In this document: positions 12,070-22,043 of the stretch, piece by piece
How the letters are laid out: every line of letters starts with the position of its first letter
Position numbering within the stretch: position 1 is the first letter of the stretch
Assembly (NCBI GenBank): GCA_015680905.1
Contig: CM027380.1
Coordinates: 12,046,001-12,110,000, forward strand
Source of the DNA: Coptis chinensis
Taxonomy: Eukaryota > Streptophyta > Magnoliopsida > Ranunculales > Ranunculaceae
DNA: 64,000 nt
Direction: 5' to 3'
Made by a program: the position numbers and the translations under genes
Notes under the pieces: model-generated
The model's database searches: none
Told to the model about the DNA's origin: nothing
The model's input: the letters and a program-made list of their open reading frames with translations, nothing else

Positions 12070-13163
12070 GTCATAATTATTGTGGTCGTAATTGTGATTT
12101 TTGAATCCTTAACTATGAATAAATGTCTAAATCACACGAGTGGATGGCTTAATCAAATCGAAAGGGTTTTAGAAAAATGGTTTTTAGATTGGAAATTATT
12201 GTTTTTAGCAATTTAGTTTTTTGTTTACTATTTTTTTTTTCTTAATTAGCTATATTGTTTAGGAAAAGTTGGAGATTTTGTGAAACTCTAGATGTGATTG
12301 TTTTTTCTGTTTAGAAAAAGTTAGAGAATATGTGAAACTCTAGATGGGATTGTTTTTATTTATATCCTATTTTTTATATTTAGTAATAGAGTTTAGAAAA
12401 AAAAAAATGTTTTATATTTAGTAATAGAGTTTAAAAAAAAACTGGAGTCTTTGTGAGGGTATAGTTATAATATATATCTAAGGATAAAGATAAATATTTG
12501 TTTCTTATTTTATCTCCTATTTTTTCTTAATTAGTCTTGACACGTGGACACTCTATAAACGCTTCCTCAATTGAAGAGGGTAGAGCTATAATATATATAT
12601 AAAGATTAGATGGACTAAAAAAAAGTAAATTTAGGGCTACGGTTATTTTTTTTCAAAGAAATTAGCCCCAAACCCAAATTTCGTTTCAAAACAATTCTAG
12701 AAGACATGATTTTTTTATCATCACTCACAAACCCAATTCCCAAGATTAAATAGCCCACAAACCCAATTTTTAAATTTTAATAACCCTTAAGGACAAAATA
12801 AGTTGGCCCGACCCTTTTTATTTTTTTAAATCCCACTTTTACCCTTTCTTGTTAATAAACAAAATTACGAATGAGAAAACCCAAAACCCCTTTCTTCTCC
12901 AACCGACCAGACTCTTTGATTCATGACACACTTTATCAAACTACAAATCAAATCTCTTCAACAGATACCCATTTCGATTACTAATTTGTGTGTGTTAACA
13001 ACTAATCATCTTGAAGCTATTGATCACTTTAGGTTATTTGTTAACAACCAATCATCTTTCTTTCCTCTTTCAGAGATTTTGATTATAAGGTCTAGAAGGC
13101 ATGTAGACTATGTAAATCCTGAAGTCCGACGTGTAAATCTAACAATCAATACATCTACAAGGT

Positions 13164-13237
13164 GGATCTTTAGCTCAAATGGCTGAGCACTTCGGAGATA
13201 TCCAAAGGAGATGGTGGTTCGAATCCATCAAGATCCT
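13164..13237 (+). other. tRNA-like cloverleaf with A and B boxes (copy 1)
   Basis: The acceptor stem GGATCTT pairs fully with AAGATCC. The D arm is GCTC...GAGC and the T arm is GGTGG-TTCGAAT-CCATC. An A-box-like TAGCTCAAATGG and a perfect B box GGTTCGAATCC are present. The middle arm (CTTCG/CAAAG) closes an eight-base loop instead of seven and has no U33-anticodon pattern. It looks like a tRNA-derived Pol III promoter rather than a working tRNA. Confidence 0.6.
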
Positions 13238-13274
13238 CTAAAGTTTAATGTTAATCAAACAAGAAATCAAGTGT

Positions 13275-14265
13275 GTTCATATTCCAATAGATGTTCTCAC
13301 TGATCATTCCTCATGTTGTTGAGGTATGAGCATTAATTGGTCATAGTCCAGTAGGAGTATGAACAATGATTGTTCAATATGAACAATGATTGTTCATAGT
13401 CCAAGGTATGAACAAATAATTGATTGTTCATAGTCCAATAGATGTTCTCACTGATCATTCCTCATGATGTTTCTGAGGTATGAACAATCATTGTTCATAG
13501 TCCAATAAGAACTGAATACTCAATATTTCATGATCGGAGTATAAACAACAATTGTTCAGTATGACAATGATTATTTATAGTCCACTAGGGGTATGAACAA
13601 TGATTGTTCAGAGTGAAAAATAATTATTCATAGTCCAATATGTATTCTCACTGATCATTCCTCATGTTGTTGAGGTATGAACAATAATTGTTCATAGTCC
13701 AATATGTGCTCTCACTGATAATTTCTCATGTTGTTGAGGTATGAAATATCATTGCTCATAGTCCAATAAGGGTAATAGGTGTTCTCACTAATCATTCCTC
13801 ATGTTTATGAGGTATGAACAATCATTGTTCATAGTCCAATAAGTATTGAACAATCATTGTTTATAATCCAATAGGAGTATGAACAAAACGATTGTTCAAT
13901 ATGAACAATGATTGTTCATAATCCACTAGGGGTATGAATAATGATTGTTCATAGTCCAACAAATGTTCTCACTAATCATTCCTCATGATGTTTATGAGGT
14001 ATGAACAATTATTGTTCATAATCCAATAAGAACCGAATAATCAATTGTTCAAGATCGGAGTATGAACAACGATTGTTCATAGTCCAGTAGGTTCTCTCAC
14101 TGATAATTTCTCATGTTGTTGAGGTATGAAAAATCATTGTTCATAGTCCAATAAGGGTAATAGGTGTTCTCACTAATCATTCCTCATGTTTATGCTGAGG
14201 TATAAACAATCATTGTTTATCTTCCAATAAGTACTGAACAATGATTCTTCATAGTCCACTAGGGG
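13275..14265. repeat. Palindromic repeat array (GAACAATNATTGTTC), block 1
   Basis: Irregular units of about 45-75 bases, each with a near-perfect palindrome such as ATGAACAATCATTGTTCAT. The palindromes are joined by TAGTCCAATAGG, TGTTCTCACTGATCATTCC and TCATGTTGTTGAGGT. The centre base varies between G, C and A without breaking the palindrome. Confidence 0.9.
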
Positions 14266-16496
14266 TGTAGGGGAAATTCCAAGTATCCCCTGATCTTCCT
14301 ATGTGCCTTGTGATATGGAATCCTTTGCAAAATAGAGAAGGGATGAGATGATGATGAGTTTAGGGTTGAACCGTCTGACGGCTGCCTACGTATCTCCTTT
14401 GTTCTATTGGAGAATCAAACCTTATTTTGTGTAGTTCCTAAGAGCGAATCCCTATAGTTTATATAGGAAGGGTGATGTGAGTCATAGGGTTTAGGGTTTT
14501 CCTCACCGCTTGTGAGTTCCTTTCCATCTTTGGACTCTGCCTTCCTATTAGGATTTCTCTTCTTTATGGAAGTCTAAATCTAGACCATATCTTATGGGAG
14601 GTAAGTTTCCTTGTGGATCATAATGTCACATTGTGCATGGGAAGATTATATATAAAAGGTAACTTCTAAGATATGTCATCATGATTCCTTCCTTATCATC
14701 AAAGATCGCCATCTTCAGTTTTCTTTTGTTCAGGAACTGTCTATATCAGTTCCTAACGACTGGAGTAACTGTTATGTTTGAAGGCGGTCAGTTATGTGCC
14801 TGGCACATGTCCACTAAACACTCGTACTCAGCACGAGATCACTCATTCACATAACTAATCCGATGGTCTTCGTCTCATTCTGGACGTCTATAGTTGTAGG
14901 TTATTTTCCATACACGTGTCATTTGTTCAGTGATGGAAAATCCCCCTACAGATGCCCCCGCTCGTGCCAGCTAGCATGTGGGCATTTGAAGCAACGCTGC
15001 TTTTGGCGTGATAATCCTTTTCCAAAATTGTTTATTGGAACTGCTAACGTACCTAACTAATTAAGGCGCGGCCCTGAAAAAACTGCTCGAACAGACACGC
15101 CATTTCCCGATAAAAGTAATGATGGCAGTTCCATCCCAAAAAGACGCACCGTTTGGGCTCATCCTAACCGTCCATCTTATTTGTATATAAATGATCTGGT
15201 GAGAGAATGTTCATTATCTCTTCTGCTACCTTTTTCTACATGCTAAACATTTTGATCTCCCGTTAGGGTTTAACCAAAGCTTGAAACTTTTCCTCTTTGT
15301 TGATCATGAATCCCAACTAGTCACTTGTAAACTTTGGAGATCTTTCCTCCCTGGAACTGATTCGCGAGAAATTTCACATCCCTGAAGATATCGGCCTGGA
15401 GTGGGGGAGGTTATCTGATGAGTTAGTCTACAAGGAGGTGGCACTCATCACCATTGGTCAACTTAAGGCCGGACTCACTCTTCCCCTCCACCTATTGCTA
15501 AGAGAGTGTCTGATTCACTTCAATATTGCTCTTGGTCAGGCAGCACCCCTGTTTTACAGAACTGTTATGTACTCTGCCCTTCTTGCCAAGAGACATGGGT
15601 TTGCTCTAAACTGCTGGGTGTTCGATTATTTTTATGAGGTCCGGCGTATTCGAGACCAGTCGTACTATTACCTCATGACTAGAGACAAGAATTCTCCAAT
15701 CGTTTTTTTTTAAGGGAAGCAGAGTGACGAAGGTTGGGCTGATCACCACCTTCGTGTGCTGGGTGATACGTGGGACGTTCCCCCCTCTGATGCTGATGGT
15801 GAGCCAATGGGAATTCATGTTCTCATAAAACACACCCATGCTCCAACCAGTAAGTCTTCCTACTTAGATACTTTATAACTTGTTATAGGAGTACGTCTTT
15901 TGCCTGAATATCTTTTGCTATTATTCTTTAGATTACTCTTCTCCCTGGAATCAACTGACTGCAACTGATGCTGCTACGGTGGATATTATCAAGAATATCC
16001 CCAAGGAACAGAGGATGCCTTGGGTGATAGTTCTTGATTCCACCTGTCTTTTTGAATATTTCAACATGTTTACTGAAGAACTGCTGCAACTTGTTCCTGG
16101 CTATTCCCCCTTTAGGATAAATACTGTGAATTCTGGACGCATAATACTTCCTCCTCCTATTGATCAGGATGCCGGACTTCTTTCACCTCCAGTTCAGGAT
16201 GAATCCTCTTTGATTACTAGAAGAAGAGGAAACCGCAAGGAGAAGAGTTCGGAGGCTGTCTCCAGTGATGCTGCGATGTTGGGTTTAGTTCAGGAGCCTG
16301 CTGTTAGTGATGATTGTGTGATCACTGGTGGGAGAGGCCCTAAACTGCCTCATGAACTGCTGGCGGCCAGCAATTTTAAAAGGGGAGTGCTTGCGTCCAA
16401 TCGTTCAAAATTGAAGAGGTCTGATACCGTTTCTGATGTTGCCTCCTCTGGTAAGAAAATGAAGTTTCACCTTCTCTCTGTTAGTGAAGATACACT
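14266..16496 (-). mobile_element. Fragment of a second Tat-lineage retrotransposon (3' LTR side plus antisense ORF)
   Basis: Starts at TGTAGGGGAAATTCC, which could be the terminal CA of a minus-strand 3' LTR. It contains CTGCCTACGTATCTCC and a TTTATATAGG motif that recur at about 21180-21260 next to the antisense ORF of the large Tat element. It then carries a plus-strand ORF with the same type of domain. Both ends are cut: the left joins a palindrome array, the right joins the duplicated segment at 16497. Orientation is inferred from the large element. Confidence 0.55.
15182..15305 (+). promoter_or_regulatory. Candidate promoter of the antisense ORF
   Basis: TATATAAAT at about 15184 is followed by a C/T-rich leader (CTCTTCTGCTACC) and the ORF's ATG at 15306. 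The spacing fits a plant core promoter with a short 5'UTR. It would drive transcription antisense to the parental retrotransposon. No transcript evidence is available. Confidence 0.4.
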
Positions 16497-16503
16497 TTTT
16501 TAG
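15306..16503 (+). pseudogene. Antisense ORF of a Tat element with putative gypsy-type transposase domain (PF04195-like), broken
   Basis: The frame opens at 15306 (ATG AAT CCC AAC) but meets TAG at 15318 and TAA at 15711. Sequence on both sides of each stop stays in the same frame. Residues such as VALITIGQLKAGLTLPLHL and LLRECLIHFNIALGQ fit the N-terminal block of plant proteins annotated as putative gypsy-type transposon domain. A probable intron runs from 15850 (GTAAGT) to about 15931 (TTTAG). The second exon encodes SPWNQLTATDAATVDII followed by a basic region with RRRGNRKEK and KRSDTVSDVASSGKKMK. The ORF ends exactly at the join with the duplicated segment. Function of this protein family is unknown; despite its name, transposase activity has not been shown. 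Confidence 0.6.
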
Positions 16504-16600
16504 TTGACGACGACTTTCCTTTGGGGTTGAGTTTTATACAATATATTTCATTTATTTATATGATATATGGTAATGATCCTTGATGGACTAAAAAAATCAA
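16494..16600. other. Second copy of the duplicated segment, with the Helitron empty site
   Basis: TTGACGACGACTTTCCTTTGG and the following ~70 bases match 8804-8883. The next bases, TGATGGACTAAAAAAA, match 12610 onward. The 3.7-kb Helitron between 8884 and 12605 is absent here. This shows both that a segment was duplicated and that the Helitron inserted in the first copy only. Confidence 0.85.
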
Positions 16601-17132
16601 TTTATGGCTATGGTTTTTTTTTTCAAGAAATTAGCCACAAAGCCCAATTTCGTTTCAAAACAATTCTAGAGAACATGGTTTTTTTATAATCACTCACAAA
16701 CCCAATTCCCATGTTTAAATAGCCCACGAACCCAATTTTTAAATTTTAATAACTCTTAAAGACAAAATAAGTTGGCCCGACCATTTTTATTTTTTTAAAT
16801 CCCACTTTTACCCTTTCTTGTTAATAAACAAAATTACGAATGAGAAAACCCAAAACCCCTTCCTTCTCCAACTGACCAGACTCTTTAAATCATGACGCAC
16901 CTCATCAAACTACAAATCAAATCTCTTCAACAGGTACCCATTTCGATTACTAATTCGTGTGTGTTAACAAACAATCATCTCGAAGCTATTGATCACTTTA
17001 GGTTATTTGTTAACAACCAATCATCTTTCTTTTCTCTTTTAGAGATTTTGATTATAGGGTCTAGAAGGCATGTAGACCGTGTAAATCCTGAAGTCTAACG
17101 TGTAAATCTAACAATCAATACATCTACAAGGT

Positions 17133-17206
17133 GAATCTTTAGCTCAAATGGCCGAGAACTTTGGAGATATCCAAAGGAGATGGTGGTTCGAATCCATCAA
17201 GATCCT
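17133..17206 (+). other. tRNA-like cloverleaf with A and B boxes (copy 2)
   Basis: Paralogue of the unit at 13164. The acceptor stem now starts GAATCTT, with one weakened pair. The middle arm is a perfect CTTTG/CAAAG stem around the same eight-base loop GAGATATC. The B box GGTTCGAATCC is unchanged. Confidence 0.55.
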
Positions 17207-17337
17207 CTAACTTTTAATGTTAATCAAACAGGGAATCAAGTGTGTAATATGATTAATTTTCAACTTAGATGACGCTTCAAAAAGAAGTTCCTGAAATTCA
17301 GTTCCAAAAGAAGTTCATAGTTAAAAAAAAAGTTCAT

Positions 17338-19250
17338 AGTTGTTGAAGTATGAACAATCGTTGTTCATAGTCCAATAGAGGTAATTGTTCATATTATAAT
17401 AGGTTCTCACTGATCATTCTTCATGTTGTTGAGATATGAACATTCATTGTTCATAGGCCAAGGTATGAACAAATTGATTGTTCATAGTCCAACATATGTT
17501 CTTACTAATTATTCCTCATGATGTTTCTGAGGTATGAACAATCATTGTTCATAGCCTAATAAGAACTGAATACTCAATATTTCAGGATCGGAGTATGAAC
17601 AATAATTATTTATAGTCCACTAGGGGTATGAACAATGATTGTTCAGAGTGAACAATCATTGTTTATAGTCCAATATGTATTCTCATTGATCATTTCTCAT
17701 GTTGTTGATGTATGAACAATGATTGTTCATAGTCCAATATGTGCTCTCACTGATAATTTCTCATGTTGTTGAGGTATGAAAAATCATTGTTCATAGTCCA
17801 ATAAAGATAATAGGTGTTCTCACTAATCATTCATCATGTTTATGAGGTATGAACAATCATTGTTCATAGTCCAATAAGTACTGAATAATCATTGTGTATA
17901 GTCTACTAGAAGTATGAACAATGATAGATTGTTCAGTATGAACAATAATTGTTCATAGTCCACTAGGGGTATGAACAATGATTATTCATAGTCTAAGGTA
18001 TGAACAAAATGATTGTTCATAGTCCAACAGATGTTCTCACTGATCATTCCTCATGATGTTTATGAGGTATGAACAATCATTGTTCATAATCCAATAAGAA
18101 CCGAATAATCAATTGTTAAGGATCGGAGTATGAACAATGATTGTTTAGTATGAAAAATCATTGTTCATAGTCCACTAGGGGTATGAACAATGATTGTTTA
18201 GAGTGAACAGTCATTGTTCATAGTCCAATAGGTATTCTCACTAATCATTCCTTATGTTGTTGAGGTATGAACAATGATTGTTCATAGTCTAGTAGGTTCT
18301 GTCCCTAATAATTCCTCATGTTGTTGAGGTATGAAAAATCATTGTTCATAGTCAAATAAGAGTAATAGGTGTTCTCACTAATCATTCCTCATGTTTCTGA
18401 GGTATAAACAATCATTGTTCATCTTCCAATAAGTACTGAACAATCGTTGTTCATAGTCCACTCCACTATGAGTATGAACAATGATTGTTCATAGTCCAAG
18501 GTATGAACAAAATGATTATTCATAGTCTAACAGATGTTCTCACTGATCATTCCTCGTGATGTTTCTGAGGTATAAACAATCCTTGTTCATAGTCCAATAA
18601 AAACTGAATAATCGATTATTCATACTCCAGGAGTATGAATAATGATTGTTTATAGTCCACTAGGGGTATGAACAATGATTGTTCATAGTGAACAATCATT
18701 GTTCATAGTCCAATAGGTGTTCTCACTAATCATTCTTCATGTTGTTGAGGTATGAAAAATGATTGTTCATAATGCAATAGGTGCTCTCACTGATAATTCC
18801 TTATGTTGTTGAGGTATGAAAAATCATTATTCATAGTCCAATAAGGGTAATAGGTGTTCTCACTAATCATTCCTCATGTTTATGAGGTATGAACAATTGT
18901 TGTTCATCGTCTACTAGGAGTATGAACAACGATTGTTTAGTATGAACAGTGATTGTTCAGTGTCCACTAAGGGTATGAACAGTTATTGTTCATGGTCTAA
19001 TAGGTGTTCTAACTGGTCATTCCTCATGTTGTTGAGGTATGAACAATGATTGTTCATAATCCAACATGTGTTCTCACTGATCATTCCTCATGTCTTAACA
19101 ATCATTGTTCATAGTCCAATACGGGTATGAATAATTATTGTTTAGTATGAACAATGATTGTTTATAGTCCAATAGACGTTCTTACTGATTATTTTTTATG
19201 TTGTTCAAGGATGAACAATCATTGTTCATAGTCCAATAGGGGTATGAACC
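17338..19250. repeat. Palindromic repeat array (GAACAATNATTGTTC), block 2
   Basis: About 1.9 kb of the same irregular units as 13275-14265, with dozens of exact or one-mismatch palindromes. They often sit in close pairs separated by AGAGT or AGTAT. The array runs directly into the captured gene fragment at its right end. Confidence 0.92.
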
Positions 19251-19296
19251 ATAATCTACATAACAATAGCACCAGTTATTCATCAGCCTGTTTTTT

Positions 19297-19612
19297 AGAT
19301 GGACTGTTAAGTGGTTTAATGGGCAGAAGGGATTTGGATTCATAACACCAAATAATAAAATAGAAGATCTATTTATTCATCAATCAGCTCTAATAGGTAA
19401 CAAAGTTTTAACTGAGGGTGAATCCATTGAGTACCAGGTCGAGCAAGGTGATGGTGGTAGGAGTAAGGTTGTTGATGTTAGTGGATCTGATGGTTCGATC
19501 TTCAGTTCACGGTGCCCCATATGGTGGCAGTGGTCGTAGTTATGGTGGATTTAGTAATGGTTACAGTTCCGGTGGCGGATACGGTGGATCTGTAAGGGGT
19601 CATGGTGGATGA
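19297..19612 (+). pseudogene. Captured cold-shock-domain / glycine-rich protein fragment, copy 1
   Basis: One frame from 19297 reads WTVKWFNGQKGFGFITP, then EDLFIHQSALIGNKVLTEG and EGESIEYQVEQGDGGR, then SKVVDVSGSDGS. It stops at 19537. This is a whole cold-shock domain with RNP1 (KGFGFI) and RNP2 (LFIHQS), as in plant CSP/GRP2 RNA chaperones. The Gly-rich tail continues in another frame (APYGGSGRSYGGFSNGYSS and GGGYGGSVRGHGG) to TGA at 19610. A frameshift near 19495-19510 therefore separates domain from tail. The text before the domain ends TGTTTTTTAG, like a splice acceptor, and no start codon with a leader is present. The parent gene is not in the window. Confidence 0.8.
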
Positions 19613-19694
19613 ACAATGATTGTTCATCCATATGGGGTATGAACAATGATAATCTACATAACAATAGCACCAATTATTCATCAGCCTGTTTTTT

Positions 19695-20034
19695 AGATGG
19701 ACTGTTAAGTGGTTTAATGGGCAGAAGGGATTTGGATTCATAACACCAAATAATATAATAGAAGATCTATTTATTCATCAATCAGATCTAATAGGTAACA
19801 AAGTTTTAACTGAGGGTGAATCCATTGAGTACCAGGTCGAGCAAGGTGATGGTGGTAGGAGTAAGGTTGTTGATGTTAGTGGATCTGATGGTTCGATCTT
19901 CAGTTCACGGTGCCCCATATGGTGGCAGTGGTCGTAGTTATGGTGGATTTAGTAATGGTTACAGTTCCGGTGGCGGATACGGTGGATCTGTAAAGGGTCA
20001 TGGTGGATCTAGCGGTGGTGGTTATGGTGGATGA
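19695..20034 (+). pseudogene. Captured cold-shock-domain / glycine-rich protein fragment, copy 2
   Basis: Tandem copy of 19297-19612 with the same frameshift, so the lesion predates the duplication. It differs by a Lys-to-Ile (AAA to ATA) and an Ala-to-Asp (GCT to GAT) change in the domain. It keeps a longer glycine tail (GHGGSSGGGYGG) ending in TGA at 20032. Copy 1 is cut at the equivalent of GHGG and returns to array sequence. Copy 2 is thus closer to the original capture at its 3' end. Confidence 0.8.
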
Positions 20035-20209
20035 AATGAGTGTAAAGAAAGACGTGTGTCGCTGGTTTTCTTGTACAAGGGCAAACTTGAACTTTTCATA
20101 TCCCTGTCCTTGAGAGTGATTATTAAAAAAGCTTGGTTCTGGGAATGATTATTTCATATGTTTTGTCCTTGAGAGTCACTCTCTATTTTTTTTTTCTTTT
20201 TTTTTTGCG

Positions 20210-20948
20210 AGAAAATAGTCTAGAGCACCAATTTTGGGCCAAAGCAACTCTAGAGGACACAGGTTTTTTTTAGTAACTCACAAGAACAAATTCCAGCATT
20301 AAGTAACCCACGAATCTACTATTTCAATTTTAGTAACCCTAAGGACAAACTAAATTGGCCCGGCCTTTTTCACTTTTTTTTAAATATCTGGTTTACCCCT
20401 CATAAAAAATTGATGATTATTCATACCCAAATAGGTGAATATACCTAATGCATTATATTGTTATATGAACAATCATTGTTTATACCGGGGTATGAACAAT
20501 GATTGTCCATACTCTAGTAGGTATTATTACTAATCATAACTCATGTTGAGATATGAACAGTGATTGTTCATAGCCTAAATAAATATGAATAGTAATTGTT
20601 CATAGCTCATGCTGACGTATGAACAGTGTTGATATATGAGTAGTGATTGTTCATACCCCAAATAGGTGTTTTTACTGATCATATATTATGTTGAGATATG
20701 AACAATAATAAATAGGTATGAACAATCAATGTTCATACTATATATATCGAGTCGTTTTGGTTGGGTCGGGCCATTTATTATTCTGCATCAGGGGTATACT
20801 TGACTTTTCATCTACCCGAGCCATTTTTTATTTCATGTCAAGGGTACTTGACCTTTCATCTACCCCGTCCTTGTGAGTGATTAAAAAAAATGGTGTTGAG
20901 ATTTACTTTTTCGGCCGTTTTGTCCCTGAGAGTCGTTCTCTATTTTCT
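20210..20948. mobile_element. Mutator-like foldback element, copy 3, short
   Basis: The left end AGAAAATAGTCTAGAGCACC plus TTTTTTTTAGTAACTCACAAG is mirrored by the inverted right end AGAAAATAGAGAACGACTCTC plus TTTTTTTTAATCACTCACAAG. This gives imperfect terminal inverted repeats of roughly 90 bases. The ~740-base interior carries a few copies of the same GAACAATNATTGTTC palindrome. It abuts copy 2 at about 20200. No target duplication could be confirmed. Confidence 0.6.
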
Positions 20949-21109
20949 TTGTCAATTGCTCATGGTAAACAAAGAACATTAATGTGGTTGTCAATTAACA
21001 TGCATTTGATAATTGATCTAAAAGTGTTAGAGTGAACGACTTTTAAAGAGATTTGAACTTATTAATAATGGGAAAATGAATAGTGAGTGTAAATGCTAGA
21101 TTTGGATTA
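20949..21109. other. Short unassigned stretch
   Basis: AT-rich sequence between the foldback element and the Tat retrotransposon. The left boundary of the Tat LTR lies in or near this stretch but cannot be placed, because the partner LTR is outside the window. Confidence 0.3.
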
Positions 21110-22040
21110 ACCTTATAAACGTAGGTAATTTGGGATGACTGGGATAGATGATTTGGATTTGACCGAGTTCGTTTGGATGAACTGCCTACGTATCAAGTTC
21201 TCTCTACTGGGGAGAGACTTGAATCAGGTCAGACGTAGTTTCTCCTCCTCTTTATATAGGTAAGATGTCTACGTCTCGTGCTTTTCCACGTCAGGTCAGA
21301 TCCAGGTCTTCAAGTTACTCACGAGCCATGATGCAGGCGAGTTAAGGCTATTTATTATGATGCGTGCCTGAAGCTCTGGTATTGATGGCTATAGTAAAGA
21401 CATGTGTTACGAGCCATTATGAGAGGAGTGAGCGCTATTAAGGTCGCTCTTGGGCGAGATCGTCTATTCGACTCGAGTCACTATGAAGCGAGCTAGCAGG
21501 TCAAATGTTAGAGGGGACATCGAACTGGTGGTGAGTTGATTAGGTCGCTTGCCTATCTTGAGTCACTATGAAGCGAACTAGGAGGACGAGGACTTTAGGT
21601 TGGCTGTTAATTCTATTGTGTTGGACATGCGTATGATATTCATTAGATGTGAATATTACTCCCTCACACAGCCCCATCTCAGTAGGTCGGTTTGTACGTA
21701 GAAGCGATCTGCTGAGAGAGAACGGTAGCACGTGTGTAGCATATGTAAGGAATAATAACCGCCTCGTTTTGTGGGATTTTGAAAAGACATCGGTTAAGAA
21801 GACATGTCGTCTAGGGTTTAGGGGTAAATGATTGTTTTTCAAGAAACGAACTGGTGGCTTGCTGTATACGTGTTAGGAGAGCTGAGGGGTTTTCATTTTG
21901 CTTTCTACTGAAAATGAGAGCGTAAGGTTAGTTTCTTCTCCTCTGCCATTTTTGTTTTTTCCATTTTTCTTCTATCATTGCTATTTCTGTTTGGTTATAA
22001 GGTCGTCTTTAGTTGTGATTGTTGCTGGTATTGTAATACA
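21110..22040 (-). other. LTR-like / leader region of the Tat element
   Basis: Contains GAACTGCCTACGTATC and CTCTTTATATAGG, the same module as 14390-14470. The minus-strand 3' LTR and the upstream region of the antisense ORF should lie here. The exact LTR end was not found. The open frames on either strand show no domain. Confidence 0.4.
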
Positions 22041-22043
22041 TAA

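Larger units (their letters stand above)
8884..12605 (-). mobile_element. Non-autonomous Helitron, 3.7 kb, with a confirmed empty site elsewhere in the window
   Basis: Read on the minus strand, the element begins with TC at 12605 (TCTTTATATATATATTATAG), then CTCTACCCTC and a CACGTGTCA motif typical of plant Helitron 5' ends. It ends at 8884 with CTAG. Upstream of that is a hairpin (ACCCG, nine-base loop, CGGGT) seven bases before CTAG. It lies between host A and T, as Helitrons do, with no target duplication. The paralogous segment at 16494-16600 lacks it: the flanks joined across 8883/12606 match the empty site in length, with only a few substitutions. No Rep/helicase gene is present. Most of the interior is the minisatellite described separately. 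The terminal-like segment 8890-9230 is repeated at about 10765-11105, so the interior has itself been duplicated. Confidence 0.85.
12657..14265. mobile_element. Mutator-like foldback element, copy 1, right end truncated
   Basis: Starts with AGAAATTAGCC and a T-rich stretch followed by ATCACTCACAAAC. The same order is seen at 16626 and, more diverged, at 20210. It continues into a tRNA-like cloverleaf (13164) and a palindrome-rich array, then stops abruptly at the Tat fragment starting at 14266. A short open frame (12923-13186) differs from its copy-2 counterpart mostly by amino-acid-changing substitutions, so it is not treated as a gene. Assignment to Mutator-like elements rests on the long imperfect inverted ends seen best in copy 3; no transposase is present. 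Confidence 0.55.
19247..20034 (+). repeat. 398-bp tandem duplication of captured gene sequence
   Basis: Two head-to-tail copies at offset 398, starting near 19250 and 19648 with ATCTACATAACAATAGCACC. They are nearly identical over their whole length; one visible change is AATAAAATAG versus AATATAATAG. A stub of the palindromic array (TGAACAATGATTGTTCA) separates them, so the unit of duplication included part of the array. Confidence 0.9.
16626..20190. mobile_element. Mutator-like foldback element, copy 2, carrying captured host sequence (Pack-MULE-like)
   Basis: The left end is AGAAATTAGCC plus TAATCACTCACAAAC. The right end (inverted) is AATAGAGAGTGACTCTC plus AATAATCACTCTCAAGG. Between them are the tRNA-like unit, the longest palindromic array (17338-19250) and two tandem copies of a cold-shock-domain/glycine-rich gene fragment. 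No transposase is seen, so it would be mobilised in trans. The inverted ends are diverged and no target duplication was identified, so the superfamily is a best guess. Confidence 0.5.

Noticed and set aside
12923..13186. 87-residue open frame with a paralogue at 16892-17098
   Set aside because: Differences between the two copies mostly change the amino acid and the second ends early; looks like non-coding transposon sequence.
13164..13237. Functional nuclear tRNA gene
   Set aside because: Middle loop has eight bases and no U33-anticodon-purine pattern; kept only as tRNA-like.
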